A stretch of 52,671 nt of DNA from Bacteroidales bacterium (GCA_007134675.1 SLKJ01000065.1:1-52671), one strand, 5' to 3'; numbered from the stretch's first letter, positions 16,641-25,977 are shown. The notes: generated by a model from the letters alone, not told the origin. A program made the numbers and translations.

Positions 16641-19600
16641 ATGCTCTCTTTGTCCCGGTTTTTGTTCCCCGTCATTTTAATTTTACTTCTTCTGCCTGTA
16701 AATCAGTCGCCTGTGACCAGGGTTTCTGCACAGTCAACTAAAGTAGTGCCTCCTCCCTTTAAAGAGGTCGCCTCTGATTGGGTCGATTCAGTATTCAATT
16801 CTCTCACACCGCAGCAAAGAATCGCCCAGTTGATTATGGTTGATGCTTACTCTGACAGCAGACTCGCACGGGATGAAGAGATCGAAAGAGTTATAAAGGA
16901 ATATAATGTAGGTGGACTGGTTTTTATGAGGGGGGGACCGGTAAGGCAGGCAATAATGACAAACAGGTACCAGTCCATCGCCAAAACACCCCTTATGATT
17001 GCAACGGATGCTGAATGGGGTCTCGGAATGCGGCTTGACAGTACTATTGTGTATCCCAGGCATCTTGTAATGGGTGCCGTACAGGATGACGGACTTATTT
17101 ATGATATGGCTGCAGACCTGGCCGGGCAGATGAGGAGACTGGGGGTACATATCAACTTTGCCCCTGTGCTTGACATAAATGTAAATCCTCGTAATCCGGT
17201 TATTGGCAACCGTTCCTTTGGGGAGGATAAATGGAATGTCACACAGAAGTCGCTCAGATTTATGGAGGGTCTTCAGGATAACGGAGTAATGGCGGTTGGA
17301 AAACATTTTCCGGGTCACGGAGACACTGACCAGGATTCACATTATACTCTTCCTTTAATAACCCATGATCGTAAAAGGTTTGATACTCTTGAGCTTGTTC
17401 CTTTTAGGGAGTTGATAGATAAAGGATTAGGGGGAGTTATGACAGCCCATTTGCATATTCCGGCCATTGATTCCACAAGTATGCTGGCTTCTTCCTTGTC
17501 ATCAAAGGCAGTTCAGGGATTATTAAAAGAGGAGATGGGGTTTAGGGGACTGGTTTTTACTGACGCTCTGGTTATGAAAGGTGTAAGTGATTATTTCCCT
17601 TCCGGTGAACTGGAGCTCCAGGCTTTTCTTGCAGGCAATGACGTGCTGATTTTTCCTACCGACGTGGATAAAGCTATTGCAGCAATTGAAGATGCAGTGG
17701 AAAATGGTCTCATATCGCAGGAAGAGATAGATGAAAGATGCAGAAATGTTCTTAAGGCCAAATACTGGTTCGGGCTTGACAAAAGGAAAAAGGTAGATAT
17801 CAGTAATCTTTACAGAGACCTCAATAAACCAGGTTCAGGGCTAACCGGAAGAAAGATCACCAAGGCCTCACTCACGCTGGTTGAAAACCGGAACAACCTT
17901 CTGCCTCTGAAAAAAATCGACACACTTACCATAGCCACAGTATCAGTAGGTGATGGAAAAAAGAGTGTTTTTCAGGAAACACTTGGGTATTATGCCCCAA
18001 TGAAACATTTTACGATAAGTAAATATTCAACACTGGAGCAGTTCAATCAGGTTATCAGTGAACTGGACAAATATAATCTTGTAATTGTCGGCATCAATTC
18101 TCCCGATAACCGGAGATCAAGGCAATATGGCATTTCTCCCCAGACTTCTTATTTTATAAGAAGACTCTCTGCCCGGCACAGCAATGTGGTGCTTACCCTG
18201 TTTACCTCTCCCTACGGACTTGCCTTTTTTGATGATCTTTCAAAAGTTAATTCTATTTTGGTTGCTTACGAAGAAAACCAGGCTTCACAAGAGTACTCTG
18301 CGCAACTGATTTTTGGGGGAATTCCTGCCAGAGGCAGGTTGCCTGTAAATGCAGCAGCCGGTTTTGGTCTTGGTGACGGTTATGATACTGAACCCCTTGG
18401 GAGACTGAGCTACTCTATTCCCGAAAAGGCCGGAATGGATTCACGCAAACTAAAGGAGATAGATGACCTGGTAAAAAAGGCAATAAGTGAAAAGGCCACT
18501 CCCGGGGCGCAGGTGCTGGTAGCACGCCATGGAGTTGTGGTATATCACAAAACTTTTGGTTATCATACCTACCGGCAGGTACGGCCTGTAAAAAAAACTG
18601 ATCTATACGACCTTGCATCTATAACAAAAATTGCCGCCTCAGTGCCTGCACTCATGAAACTCATTGATGAGGGGAAACTGGATATCGGGCGTACACTGGG
18701 ATATCACCTTCCTGAGCTTGAAGGTACAAACAAAAATGATCTGCTAATTAAGGATGTTTTGACTCATCAGGCCGGACTTCAGCCATGGATACCTTTTTAT
18801 TATGATACTTTTGAGAGTCTGGTTCCTGATCAGGAACTATTTTCCAGAAGGATTTCGGCTCATTATCCTTATATGCTTGCTGCCAATATGTTTATGAACC
18901 GGCACTACAGGTTTGTTGACAGCCTTTTCAGTGACCAGGCTGTAGATAATTTTACCATAAGGGTTGCCAACAGAATGTTCATGAACGAATCTTTCCGTGA
19001 CTCAATTTACAGGAGAATCGATGAATCTGCCCTGAGACGCGGCAATAAATATCTTTACAGTGATCTGGGCTATTATTATCTTAAAAATATAATCGAGCGG
19101 ATCAGCTCGCAACCGATTCAGGGGTACATAGATAATAAAATTTTCAATCCGCTGGGTGCATGCAGAATAACTTATCTGCCTCTTGAGAAATTTCCTGAAT
19201 CAGAAATCATTCCAACTGAAAATGATGTAATATTCAGGAGGCAGTTGGTACATGGACACGTTCATGATCCGGGTACGGCAATGATAGGGGGAGTTGGCGG
19301 GCATGCAGGTCTTTTTTCAAATGCCAATGATCTGGCAAAGCTCATGCAGCTATACTTGCAAGAAGGTGAATATGGTGGCGTCAGATATTTCAGTGCTGAA
19401 ACAGTAAGCAGGTTTACTTCGGCTCCCAACAGTAACAATGGAAACAGAAGAGGGGTAGGTTTTGATAAACCCGAAAGAAATCCATCCAGAAACGGACCGA
19501 CGGCAAAGTCTGCTTCACCCGAGAGTTTCGGGCATAGTGGCTTTACGGGAACCATTGCATGGGTAGATCCAAGGGATCAACTTGTATATATTTTCCTTTC

Positions 19601-19697
19601 CAACCGTGTTCATCCTGATCAGTTTCACAACAAACTGATGCAAATGAACTTGCGGACAAAGATTCAGCAGATTATTTATGATTCAATAATTGACTGA
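16641..19697 (+). CDS. GH3 beta-N-acetylglucosaminidase-type domain fused to a class C beta-lactamase-like serine hydrolase
   Basis: 1018 residues with a signal peptide (hydrophobic FLFPVILILLLLPVNQS). The GH3 N-terminal domain spans about 45-390 with KHFPGHGDTDQDSH, the NagZ-type motif whose His-Asp pair serves as acid/base, and VFTDALVMKGV holding the nucleophilic Asp. A GH3 C-terminal alpha/beta domain lies at about 410-590. From about 605 to the end is a beta-lactamase/esterase (class C, serine hydrolase) domain with SITK (Ser near 660), a YSDLGYY tyrosine motif and FGHSGFTG in the KTG position. The fusion suggests hydrolysis of peptidoglycan sugars plus a D-Ala or ester activity in the periplasm during wall turnover, inferred from the families. 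A paralogue lacking the GH3 catalytic domain lies at 24.0 kb. Confidence 0.92.
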   Translation: MLSLSRFLFPVILILLLLPVNQSPVTRVSAQSTKVVPPPFKEVASDWVDSVFNSLTPQQRIAQLIMVDAYSDSRLARDEEIERVIKEYNVGGLVFMRGGPVRQAIMTNRYQSIAKTPLMIATDAEWGLGMRLDSTIVYPRHLVMGAVQDDGLIYDMAADLAGQMRRLGVHINFAPVLDINVNPRNPVIGNRSFGEDKWNVTQKSLRFMEGLQDNGVMAVGKHFPGHGDTDQDSHYTLPLITHDRKRFDTLELVPFRELIDKGLGGVMTAHLHIPAIDSTSMLASSLSSKAVQGLLKEEMGFRGLVFTDALVMKGVSDYFPSGELELQAFLAGNDVLIFPTDVDKAIAAIEDAVENGLISQEEIDERCRNVLKAKYWFGLDKRKKVDISNLYRDLNKPGSGLTGRKITKASLTLVENRNNLLPLKKIDTLTIATVSVGDGKKSVFQETLGYYAPMKHFTISKYSTLEQFNQVISELDKYNLVIVGINSPDNRRSRQYGISPQTSYFIRRLSARHSNVVLTLFTSPYGLAFFDDLSKVNSILVAYEENQASQEYSAQLIFGGIPARGRLPVNAAAGFGLGDGYDTEPLGRLSYSIPEKAGMDSRKLKEIDDLVKKAISEKATPGAQVLVARHGVVVYHKTFGYHTYRQVRPVKKTDLYDLASITKIAASVPALMKLIDEGKLDIGRTLGYHLPELEGTNKNDLLIKDVLTHQAGLQPWIPFYYDTFESLVPDQELFSRRISAHYPYMLAANMFMNRHYRFVDSLFSDQAVDNFTIRVANRMFMNESFRDSIYRRIDESALRRGNKYLYSDLGYYYLKNIIERISSQPIQGYIDNKIFNPLGACRITYLPLEKFPESEIIPTENDVIFRRQLVHGHVHDPGTAMIGGVGGHAGLFSNANDLAKLMQLYLQEGEYGGVRYFSAETVSRFTSAPNSNNGNRRGVGFDKPERNPSRNGPTAKSASPESFGHSGFTGTIAWVDPRDQLVYIFLSNRVHPDQFHNKLMQMNLRTKIQQIIYDSIID

Positions 19698-19731
19698 TAT
19701 TTCTTTACTTATCTAACCCAAAAATCATATT

Positions 19732-20142
19732 ATGCAACCAACACATATAGAACATATTGGAATCGCGGTTAAAAACCTTCAGGAGTCAGTTAGATTTTAT
19801 GAGGAGGTACTGGGACTGGAATGCTATAATTTCGAAGAGATAGCCGATCAGAAAGTGCGTACTGCCTTTTTTATGGTGGGCCAGACCAAGATAGAACTGC
19901 TTGAATCTACCGAAAATGATGGTCCCGTTGCTAAATTTATCGCTAAAAAGGGGGAAGGCATACATCATATTGCTTATGCCGTAAAAGGTATTGAGAAGGC
20001 ACTTGAACATGCCCGGGAGAAGGGGGTCGAGACAATTGATGCACGGCCAAGGAAAGGTGCAGAGGGGCTTGATATCGCTTTTCTTCATCCGAAATCAACT
20101 TTCGGAGTGCTGACCGAGCTTTGTGAAGATAAAAGTAAGTGA
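19732..20142 (+). CDS. mce: Methylmalonyl-CoA epimerase
   Basis: 136 residues of the vicinal oxygen chelate fold in two halves: HIEHIGIAVKNLQESVRFYEEVLG and GIHHIAYAVKGIEKAL. The metal ligands fit His at HIEHIGIA, Gln/Glu in the first half, His in GIHHIAY and Glu in LTELCE. It interconverts (R)- and (S)-methylmalonyl-CoA between methylmalonyl-CoA mutase and the decarboxylating steps of propionate metabolism, a pathway common in Bacteroidales. Mutase and carboxylase genes are not in the window. It starts 34 bp after the GH3-lactamase stop and is followed by the rubredoxin gene. Confidence 0.93.
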   Translation: MQPTHIEHIGIAVKNLQESVRFYEEVLGLECYNFEEIADQKVRTAFFMVGQTKIELLESTENDGPVAKFIAKKGEGIHHIAYAVKGIEKALEHAREKGVETIDARPRKGAEGLDIAFLHPKSTFGVLTELCEDKSK

Positions 20143-20197
20143 TCCCTTCTCAGAACGGAATGAAAAATGAGTATAAAGTTAATTGATATTCAGTATA

Positions 20198-20359
20198 ATG
20201 GAAAAATACAGATGCAAGGTTTGCGGTTACCTTTATGATCCGGATAATGGTGATCTCAACGGGGGCATAGAACCCGGAACAGCTTTCAAAGATTTGCCGG
20301 ACAACTGGAGGTGCCCGGTTTGCGGTGTAGGTGCAGAGGAGTTCAGACCGGCGGACTGA
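20198..20359 (+). CDS. Rubredoxin
   Basis: 53 residues starting [19 protein letters not shown] and ending [11 protein letters not shown]. Two CxxCG knuckles (CKVCG near residues 6-9 and CPVCG near 39-42) bind a single iron in the FeS4 site, and DLPDNWRCP is the classic rubredoxin segment between them. It is a small cytoplasmic electron carrier, often serving oxidative-stress reductases in anaerobes. Partners such as rubrerythrin or superoxide reductase are not adjacent. It follows mce by 55 bp. The length is standard. The gene is easily missed because it is below common ORF length cut-offs. Confidence 0.95.
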   Translation: MEKYRCKVCGYLYDPDNGDLNGGIEPGTAFKDLPDNWRCPVCGVGAEEFRPAD

Positions 20360-20380
20360 TTCACTGAAAGTCCCGCTGAG

Positions 20381-20580
20381 ATACAACAGTATCTGCCAGA
20401 ATTTGCAAGAATCTATCAGAACCTATCAGTATCTACCAGAATTTACCATAATTTACCAGAATTTACCATAATTTACCAGAATTTACCAGAATTTACCAGA
20501 ATTTACCAGAATTTACCAGAATTTACCAGAATTTACCAGAATTTACCAGAATTTACGATAATCTACAAGTATCTGCCAGT
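20381..20580. repeat. 10-bp tandem repeat block, about 20 units
   Basis: Twenty consecutive 10-bp units fill 200 bp between the convergent rubredoxin and pepD genes. The central units are identical or nearly so (ATTTACCAGA, with ATTTACCATA variants), while those at both edges diverge (ATCTATCAGA, ATCTGCCAGA, ATCTACAAGT). The array ends 14 bp before the pepD stop codon. A homogenised centre with worn edges is the usual sign of unequal exchange or slippage. The 10-bp period is close to one helical turn, so all units face the same side. There are no spacers, so it is not a CRISPR array. Confidence 0.95.
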
Positions 20581-20594
20581 CAAACAGCTCTGAT

Positions 20595-22052
20595 TCAGTT
20601 TTCAGGTATATCATCAAGCACCTGAACCAGCAGGTCCCAGAATTTTTGCACCGAGCCGATTTCCAGCCTTTCATCAGGTGAGTGAGCCCCTTTTATTGTG
20701 GGGCCGAATGATATCATGTCCAGATCCGGGTATTTTTCCAGAAACAGTCCGCATTCAAGTCCGGCATGGATTGCGCGGACTACCGGATCGCGGTTAAAAA
20801 GCTTTTTGTAGGCTGACCTGGTGATCTGTAGTATCTCCGAGTCTTGATTTGGCTTCCATCCCGGGTACTCCCCGGTTCTTTTCACCCCTGCGTTTGCCAG
20901 CCTGAAAACACTTTCCACCATTGCTGCTATATCAGATTTTGCTGAATCAGATGAGGAGCGTTGGCTGGTGGTGATGATAATTCTGTTGCCATCGAATTTT
21001 ACAGATGCCAGGTTAGTGGATGTTTCCACCAGATTATTGATCCTGGGATTCCAGGATATAACTCCATGGGGACAGGCATATAGTGAATAGAGAAGGTCAA
21101 GCTGTGTATCCTCATCTACCGCCGGTAAATTGATGTCAGCAGACCCAAGCGAAAAAGAAAGTCCCGGTTCAGTATCAGAAAATTCGGATGAAAGGATTCT
21201 GGTAAAAGACTCATAGTATTCATTCATTGAAGGAATGTCATCACGGTGCAGTGAGAAATATGCTTCTGCCTCCCTCGGTATTGCATTTCGGAGGTTCCCC
21301 CCGTCAAACCGGATGAGCTTCATGTCAAACCTGTTGTTCAGGTTCCACAGGAACCGGTTAAGTATCTTGTTGGAATTGCCCCTTCCCTTGTGGATGTCAT
21401 CTCCTGAATGACCCCCCGCCAGTCCCCCGACCTTTACCATAAATTTTGAATGTGAAGAGGGTATATTTTCGGTTTCAAATTCTATTGTTGCTATGGTATC
21501 AATGCCTCCTGCACACCCGATAAAAAGTTCCCCTTCATCTTCCGAATCAAGGTTTAAGAGGACTTTACCTTCAAAAAATCCGGGTTTCAATGCAAATGCA
21601 CCGGTAAGTCCTGACTCTTCGTCAACGGTGAAAAGACATTCAATTCTACCATGCCTGATGTCCCCTGATACCAGCAGTGCAAGCTGAGCAGCTATTCCAA
21701 TGCCATCATCCGCCCCAAGAGTAGTTCCCCTGGCCTTAATCCATTCACCATCAATAAAGGGAACTATGGGGTCATTTTCAAAATCGTGTTCAATGTCCGA
21801 GTTCTTTTCACCCACCATATCGACATGGCTTTGAAGAACTACTGTCTTTTTGTTTTCATAACCGGGTGATGCCGGTTTGGTAATCAGGAGGTTTCCGGTT
21901 TTGTCCTGTTTGCTGTCCAGGTTATGATCATCTGCAAATTTTTTGAGCCAGGCGATTATTTTTTCTTCTTTCTTTGAAGGGCGTGGCAACCTGCAAATTT
22001 CTTTAAAATATTTCCAGACGGTAAGTGGTTTTAGATTATTTAATGTGCTCAT
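20595..22052 (-). CDS. pepD: Aminoacyl-histidine dipeptidase (PepD, M20 family)
   Basis: 485 residues, standard for PepD. The dizinc ligands can be followed: SHVDMVGEKNSD (His, Asp), TLGADDGIGIAA (bridging Asp), DEESGLTGAF (catalytic Glu and Glu ligand), LDSEDEGELFIGCAGG, and a C-terminal KGAHSPDERLEI (His). The lid/dimerisation domain lies at about residues 200-385. It cleaves Xaa-His and other dipeptides in the cytoplasm. It converges on rubredoxin across the 10-bp repeat array. The start ATG at 22052 is followed by STLNNLKPLTVWKYFKEI, the typical PepD N-terminus. Confidence 0.95.
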   Translation of the reverse strand: MSTLNNLKPLTVWKYFKEICRLPRPSKKEEKIIAWLKKFADDHNLDSKQDKTGNLLITKPASPGYENKKTVVLQSHVDMVGEKNSDIEHDFENDPIVPFIDGEWIKARGTTLGADDGIGIAAQLALLVSGDIRHGRIECLFTVDEESGLTGAFALKPGFFEGKVLLNLDSEDEGELFIGCAGGIDTIATIEFETENIPSSHSKFMVKVGGLAGGHSGDDIHKGRGNSNKILNRFLWNLNNRFDMKLIRFDGGNLRNAIPREAEAYFSLHRDDIPSMNEYYESFTRILSSEFSDTEPGLSFSLGSADINLPAVDEDTQLDLLYSLYACPHGVISWNPRINNLVETSTNLASVKFDGNRIIITTSQRSSSDSAKSDIAAMVESVFRLANAGVKRTGEYPGWKPNQDSEILQITRSAYKKLFNRDPVVRAIHAGLECGLFLEKYPDLDMISFGPTIKGAHSPDERLEIGSVQKFWDLLVQVLDDIPEN

Positions 22053-22236
22053 GTTATGGAAAAGGTATCAGGTGTAAATATTAAAGCCTCCGGTTATTTT
22101 GTTGTGGTTGCAAATTAGCAGTTTTTTATTTCAAACCAAAAAAGTTGAAGAGATCATTTTTATAATGTGATAAGAAAAAACATAATGCTGTTTTTTAGTT
22201 GGAATGATTTTTCTAATTTTACGAACAGTTTTCAGG

Positions 22237-22400
22237 CCTGTTAGGTGAGGCTACTGAATGAACACAGGCTGCTGCCCAAAAATGTCCACAGACGCCAATG
22301 GGTAGAACAGGCTTTGCCGGATTAAGGCTTGGCTTAAGGCAGCTTTCCGGGTTAACCGGAATAAGTCATTCAGAGCTAAAACTCAACAAGGGGCATCTTT
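22237..22400 (+). ncRNA. M-box (ykoK) Mg2+ riboswitch aptamer
   Basis: The conserved M-box core is visible in order: GTTAGGTGAGGCT, then GGCTGCTGCCCAAAAATGTC, AGACGCCAATGGGT and a closing GCTAAAACTCAACAAGG. It precedes mgtE, the expected Mg2+ transporter target. P1 can be drawn between the 5' GGCCTGTT side and the 3' AACAAGGGGC side. A weak -7-like TAATTTTA lies at 22214-22221. The boundaries are estimated by eye from the core motifs. Confidence 0.9.
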
Positions 22401-22452
22401 GAGATCCTTAGCGGATGTAAGCAGGTTGCCGCTATTGATTGATAAATTCAGT

Positions 22453-22483
22453 GCCCTTTCTCATGAGAGGGTATTTTTGTTTA
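22453..22483 (+). terminator. Intrinsic terminator of the mgtE riboswitch
   Basis: A 7-bp stem (22454-22460 with 22465-22471; CCCTTTC paired to GAGAGGG around the loop TCAT) is followed by the T-rich run TATTTTTGTTTA, 75 bp before the mgtE start. The segment AAGGGGCA at 22388-22395, at the 3' end of the aptamer, can pair over 8 bp (one G-U) with TGCCCTTT at 22452-22459. That pairing excludes the terminator stem and would act as antiterminator. Mg2+-stabilised P1 would sequester that segment and let termination occur. Confidence 0.65.
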
Positions 22484-22558
22484 TCCCCCCTGAGTCCCTG
22501 CAGGTATTGACTGACTTATCTCTGGAACCGCTTTATTAATATTTTAAACAGCCGGATC

Positions 22559-23944
22559 ATGGAAAATATAGTAACAGATCAGAGGCATTCGATTGTAAAA
22601 GGATTGGCAGAGGCAAATGAAATGGAGGCCCTGGCAGCTATCCTGAAAAAAATGCCGGCCGTTGAGATAGCAGATATCCTCAGGAATCTGACTTACGAAC
22701 AGATATTACAGTTACTGCCGGTTTTCCCGGATGAAGAACTTGGTTATATCGCATCCAATATGGATATGGAACTGCTGCTTGAGCTGTTCGATCTTGTTGA
22801 TATGCGTTTTTTTGCCAGGATATTCACCAATATGTCGTCCGATATAAGGGCCGACCTTTACCAGGACCTTGACAAAGATAAACAGCTTGAGCTTCTTCCT
22901 TTCCTCGATAAGAAAACAAGGGAGGACGTTATATTCCTCAGCTCTTTCCCGGAAGAGACTGCCGGAAGTATCATGATAACCGATTTTGCCACCGTACAGG
23001 CTGAAATGACAGTTACACAGGCAATAGATAAAATCCGCCAGGATGCTCCATCCAAAAAGATGATCTACTATATATATGTGGTGGATAATAATATGAGAAT
23101 GAAAGGCTTCATCACCCTGAAAGATATAATTATGGCTAAGCCCGACACTCTTGTCAAGGATGTTATTCAGTCCGATTTCGTATGGGCGGATATAAATGAG
23201 GACAGGGAAAGTGTTGCCAAAAAGATTGAGAAGTATGACATGGTTGCAATACCGGTGCTTAACACACACAAGCAGCTTGCAGGTATCGTGAGGCATGACG
23301 AGGCGATTGATGTAATTCGCGCCGAGCATACCGAGGACCTTGAAAAGTTCATGGGTATTGTTCATGCACCAGAGGATCTTAACTATGTTGAGACAGGGGT
23401 TTTCGGGCATTTCAGGAAAAGAGTTGTCTGGTTATCCTCCCTTGGCATAATCGGGATTATTTCTGGAATGATAATCCACCGGTACGAGGAGGCAATGTCG
23501 TCGCTTATCATTCTGGCACTATACATGCCGATGATTGCCGATACCGGAGGGAATGCGGGATCACAAGCTGCCACAATGGTCATAAGGGCCATGGCACTGG
23601 GCCAGATCAGTTTGAAAAACTGGTTCGTTATTCTCTTTAAGGAGGCAAGGATAGCATTTTTACTTTCTCTGGTGCTTGGGCTGATTGCTTTTGGCAAGAT
23701 TATTTTCCTGTCCTGGGAAACAGATATTCCGCCGGAATTCAATTTATTATTCATTGCATTTACAATATCAGGAGCACTTTGTCTGCAGGTCATTTCATCG
23801 ACAATTATCGGTGCCGGACTGCCCCTCCTTGTAAAGCGGCTGGGTGGTGACCCGGCAGTGGCTGCAAGTCCTGCAATCACCACACTTGTTGATATCACAG
23901 GATTGCTGATATACTTCGGTATAGCTTCGTTGGTGTTCTTTTAA
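22559..23944 (+). CDS. mgtE: Magnesium transporter MgtE
   Basis: 461 residues. The N-terminal superhelical MgtE_N domain covers about 1-130, with repeated LLELFDLVD-type helices and SSFPEETAGSIM. Two CBS domains lie at about 135-260 (YIYVVDNNMRMKGFITLKD, AIPVLNTHKQLAGIVRHDE). The five-helix pore domain follows from about 285, with the P-D/N signature MPMIADTGGNAGSQAAT. It carries Mg2+ into the cell and is gated by cytoplasmic Mg2+ through the N and CBS domains. The M-box riboswitch upstream adds transcriptional control by the same ion. Length is normal and no defect is visible. Confidence 0.96.
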   Translation: MENIVTDQRHSIVKGLAEANEMEALAAILKKMPAVEIADILRNLTYEQILQLLPVFPDEELGYIASNMDMELLLELFDLVDMRFFARIFTNMSSDIRADLYQDLDKDKQLELLPFLDKKTREDVIFLSSFPEETAGSIMITDFATVQAEMTVTQAIDKIRQDAPSKKMIYYIYVVDNNMRMKGFITLKDIIMAKPDTLVKDVIQSDFVWADINEDRESVAKKIEKYDMVAIPVLNTHKQLAGIVRHDEAIDVIRAEHTEDLEKFMGIVHAPEDLNYVETGVFGHFRKRVVWLSSLGIIGIISGMIIHRYEEAMSSLIILALYMPMIADTGGNAGSQAATMVIRAMALGQISLKNWFVILFKEARIAFLLSLVLGLIAFGKIIFLSWETDIPPEFNLLFIAFTISGALCLQVISSTIIGAGLPLLVKRLGGDPAVAASPAITTLVDITGLLIYFGIASLVFF

Positions 23945-24004
23945 GTTCTGATGGAAGGATATGAATATTTATGAATTGATGAAGCTAAAACTTAAAAGCT
24001 AAGA

Positions 24005-25879
24005 ATGATAAGAAAAGGTTATTTAGCAGCAGCGTTCAGTTTCCTTACCATATTTGTCCCACCTGATTTAGGGGGAGGAGAACTGACACTGAGAAAAGAG
24101 ATTGAGAGTTCATTTGTTGTTCTCCTTAACAGTAATGGGGTTATCCCGGTTACATCCCTTGAAAAGGGCAGCTTTGCCATTGCTGCAGTAGGGAAGGCAG
24201 ATGTGTTTGCTTCACGTCTGAATGATTACCTTCAGATGCCTGTTGTAAGAATTGATGCGCACTCCCATGAATCAATGGAGTCCGGAATTTCGGAACTTAT
24301 GAAATACGACCGCATCATTGTGGGCATATCAGCAGCTGCCCTGCCACTGAATCATAATAACAGGAACATGGCAGATGAACTGATACAGTGTCTGGGAGAG
24401 AGGGAATCTGTGGCGGTGTTTTTCGGACCTCCTCTTTTCCTGGCCAGTTGGAGAGGTATTGATAAAATTGAGGGACTCATTGTTGCCCGGGATGATAGTG
24501 ATATGGTTCAGGATCTGGCTGCACAACTGGTTTTTGGTGCTATCGGAGCTTCCGGTACTTTGCATGAAGCTGCCGGAGACCATTTCCCGGCCGGATGGGG
24601 TATCCGGACTGCAGGCGGGTTGCGCCTGAAATACACTATTCCTGAAGAGGTTGGCCTTGACAGCAGGATAATAAATCACAGGGTTGATTCCATTGTCAGC
24701 CATGGCCTTGACATGAAAGCATTTCCCGGATGCAGGGTGCTTGTTGCCAAAGGGGGGAAGGTGATACTCGACAGGGCATGGGGATTCCATACCTATTCCG
24801 GAAGGGTTGCAGTAGAAAAAGATGATATCTACGACCTTGCATCGATCACCAAGATAGCCGGTCCCCTCCCTCTCTACATGCAGCTTGTTGATCAGGGGGC
24901 TATCGATCTTGACAAACCTCTGAGTTATTACTGGGAGGACTGGAGGAGCCGCCTGTTCAGAAGATCCAATAAGGAGGACCTTACCCTGATTGACCTTCTT
25001 ACCCACCAGTCCGGGATAACTCCCTGGTTATCAGCATGGAGTCAGACCATGAGAAACGGTAATTATATCAGACGCTTTTTCCGGCATGAACAGCTTGACG
25101 GATACACTATTGAGCTGGGCAGCCATCTTTATCTAAGGGACAGTTTCCGAAAAAGGGTCTACCGTGAAATCCGCAGGAGCAACCTGCTACCGCATGGTGA
25201 ATACAGGTATTCATGCCTCCCTTTCATCGTTTCCCCTGAGGTGATTGAAAGGGTTGACGGCAGACCCTATACCAAAGCACTGTATGAAGATTTCTACAAG
25301 TCCCTGGGTGCCGTTTCCCTTCGCTATAATCCGCGCAGCCATTTCCCTTGCCATCGCATTGTTCCCACTGAATTTGACAGCAAATTCAGGCGTATGCTTG
25401 TGCATGGCTATGTTCATGATGAGTCAGCTGCGTTGCTTGACGGGATTAGCGGTAACGCTGGACTCTTCTCATCGGCGGGAGATCTTGCCAAGCTTTTTCA
25501 AATGTATCTTAACGGAGGGGAGTATGGAGGACGAAGGTACCTCTCGCAGGAGGTTATAAATCAGTTTACCGCGGTTCAGTTCCCTGAAAACAATAATCGC
25601 CGGGGAATAGGTTTCGATAAACCGTTACTTGATAACAATGAACTTTCCCCCGAAAGGGCATATCCCTGCTCCGGAGCATCATCATCCAGCTTCGGCCATA
25701 GCGGTTTCACGGGAACTTTTGCCTGGATGGACCCCGAACATGACCTTCTTTATATATTTCTGTCCAACAGGGTGTATCCGTCAAGGTCCAATAACCTGAT
25801 AAGTACTCTCAACATAAGAACAGAGATCCTTCAGCTTTTTTATGATGAGATTTTAAGAAGCCCTTGCAGGACAGAATGA
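24005..25879 (+). CDS. Secreted beta-lactamase-like serine hydrolase with a GH3 C-terminal domain but no GH3 catalytic domain
   Basis: 624 residues with a signal-like N-terminus (MIRKGYLAAAFSFLTIFVPP). Residues about 35-200 align by eye with the GH3 C-terminal alpha/beta domain of the 1018-residue protein at 16.6 kb (VVLLNSNGVIPV, DRIIVGISA, AAQLVFGAIGASG). Residues about 210-620 match its serine hydrolase domain: DIYDLASITKIAG (SxxK, Ser near 280), YSCLPFIVSPEVIE at the tyrosine motif, LVHGYVHDESAALLDG, EYGGRRYLS and FGHSGFTGTFAW. The whole N-terminal GH3 catalytic domain is absent, so it cannot act as a glycosidase; an esterase or carboxypeptidase role in the periplasm is inferred. It begins 60 bp after mgtE. 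Confidence 0.85.
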   Translation: MIRKGYLAAAFSFLTIFVPPDLGGGELTLRKEIESSFVVLLNSNGVIPVTSLEKGSFAIAAVGKADVFASRLNDYLQMPVVRIDAHSHESMESGISELMKYDRIIVGISAAALPLNHNNRNMADELIQCLGERESVAVFFGPPLFLASWRGIDKIEGLIVARDDSDMVQDLAAQLVFGAIGASGTLHEAAGDHFPAGWGIRTAGGLRLKYTIPEEVGLDSRIINHRVDSIVSHGLDMKAFPGCRVLVAKGGKVILDRAWGFHTYSGRVAVEKDDIYDLASITKIAGPLPLYMQLVDQGAIDLDKPLSYYWEDWRSRLFRRSNKEDLTLIDLLTHQSGITPWLSAWSQTMRNGNYIRRFFRHEQLDGYTIELGSHLYLRDSFRKRVYREIRRSNLLPHGEYRYSCLPFIVSPEVIERVDGRPYTKALYEDFYKSLGAVSLRYNPRSHFPCHRIVPTEFDSKFRRMLVHGYVHDESAALLDGISGNAGLFSSAGDLAKLFQMYLNGGEYGGRRYLSQEVINQFTAVQFPENNNRRGIGFDKPLLDNNELSPERAYPCSGASSSSFGHSGFTGTFAWMDPEHDLLYIFLSNRVYPSRSNNLISTLNIRTEILQLFYDEILRSPCRTE

Positions 25880-25977
25880 CCGGATTCAGGAAAGTTGCCC
25901 TGTCAGCCTGCATCCCGGCGACTTTTATCTGCCGGGTCTGTTCATGTACATTTCTCCTGCGAAGTCTGGTGGAGGAT

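Noticed and set aside
20381-20580. Possible CRISPR array
   Set aside because: The 10-bp units follow each other without spacers and no cas genes are near.
22712-23410. 232-residue minus-strand frame
   Set aside because: Antisense shadow of mgtE.
24329-25006. 225-residue minus-strand frame
   Set aside because: Antisense shadow of the serine hydrolase gene.
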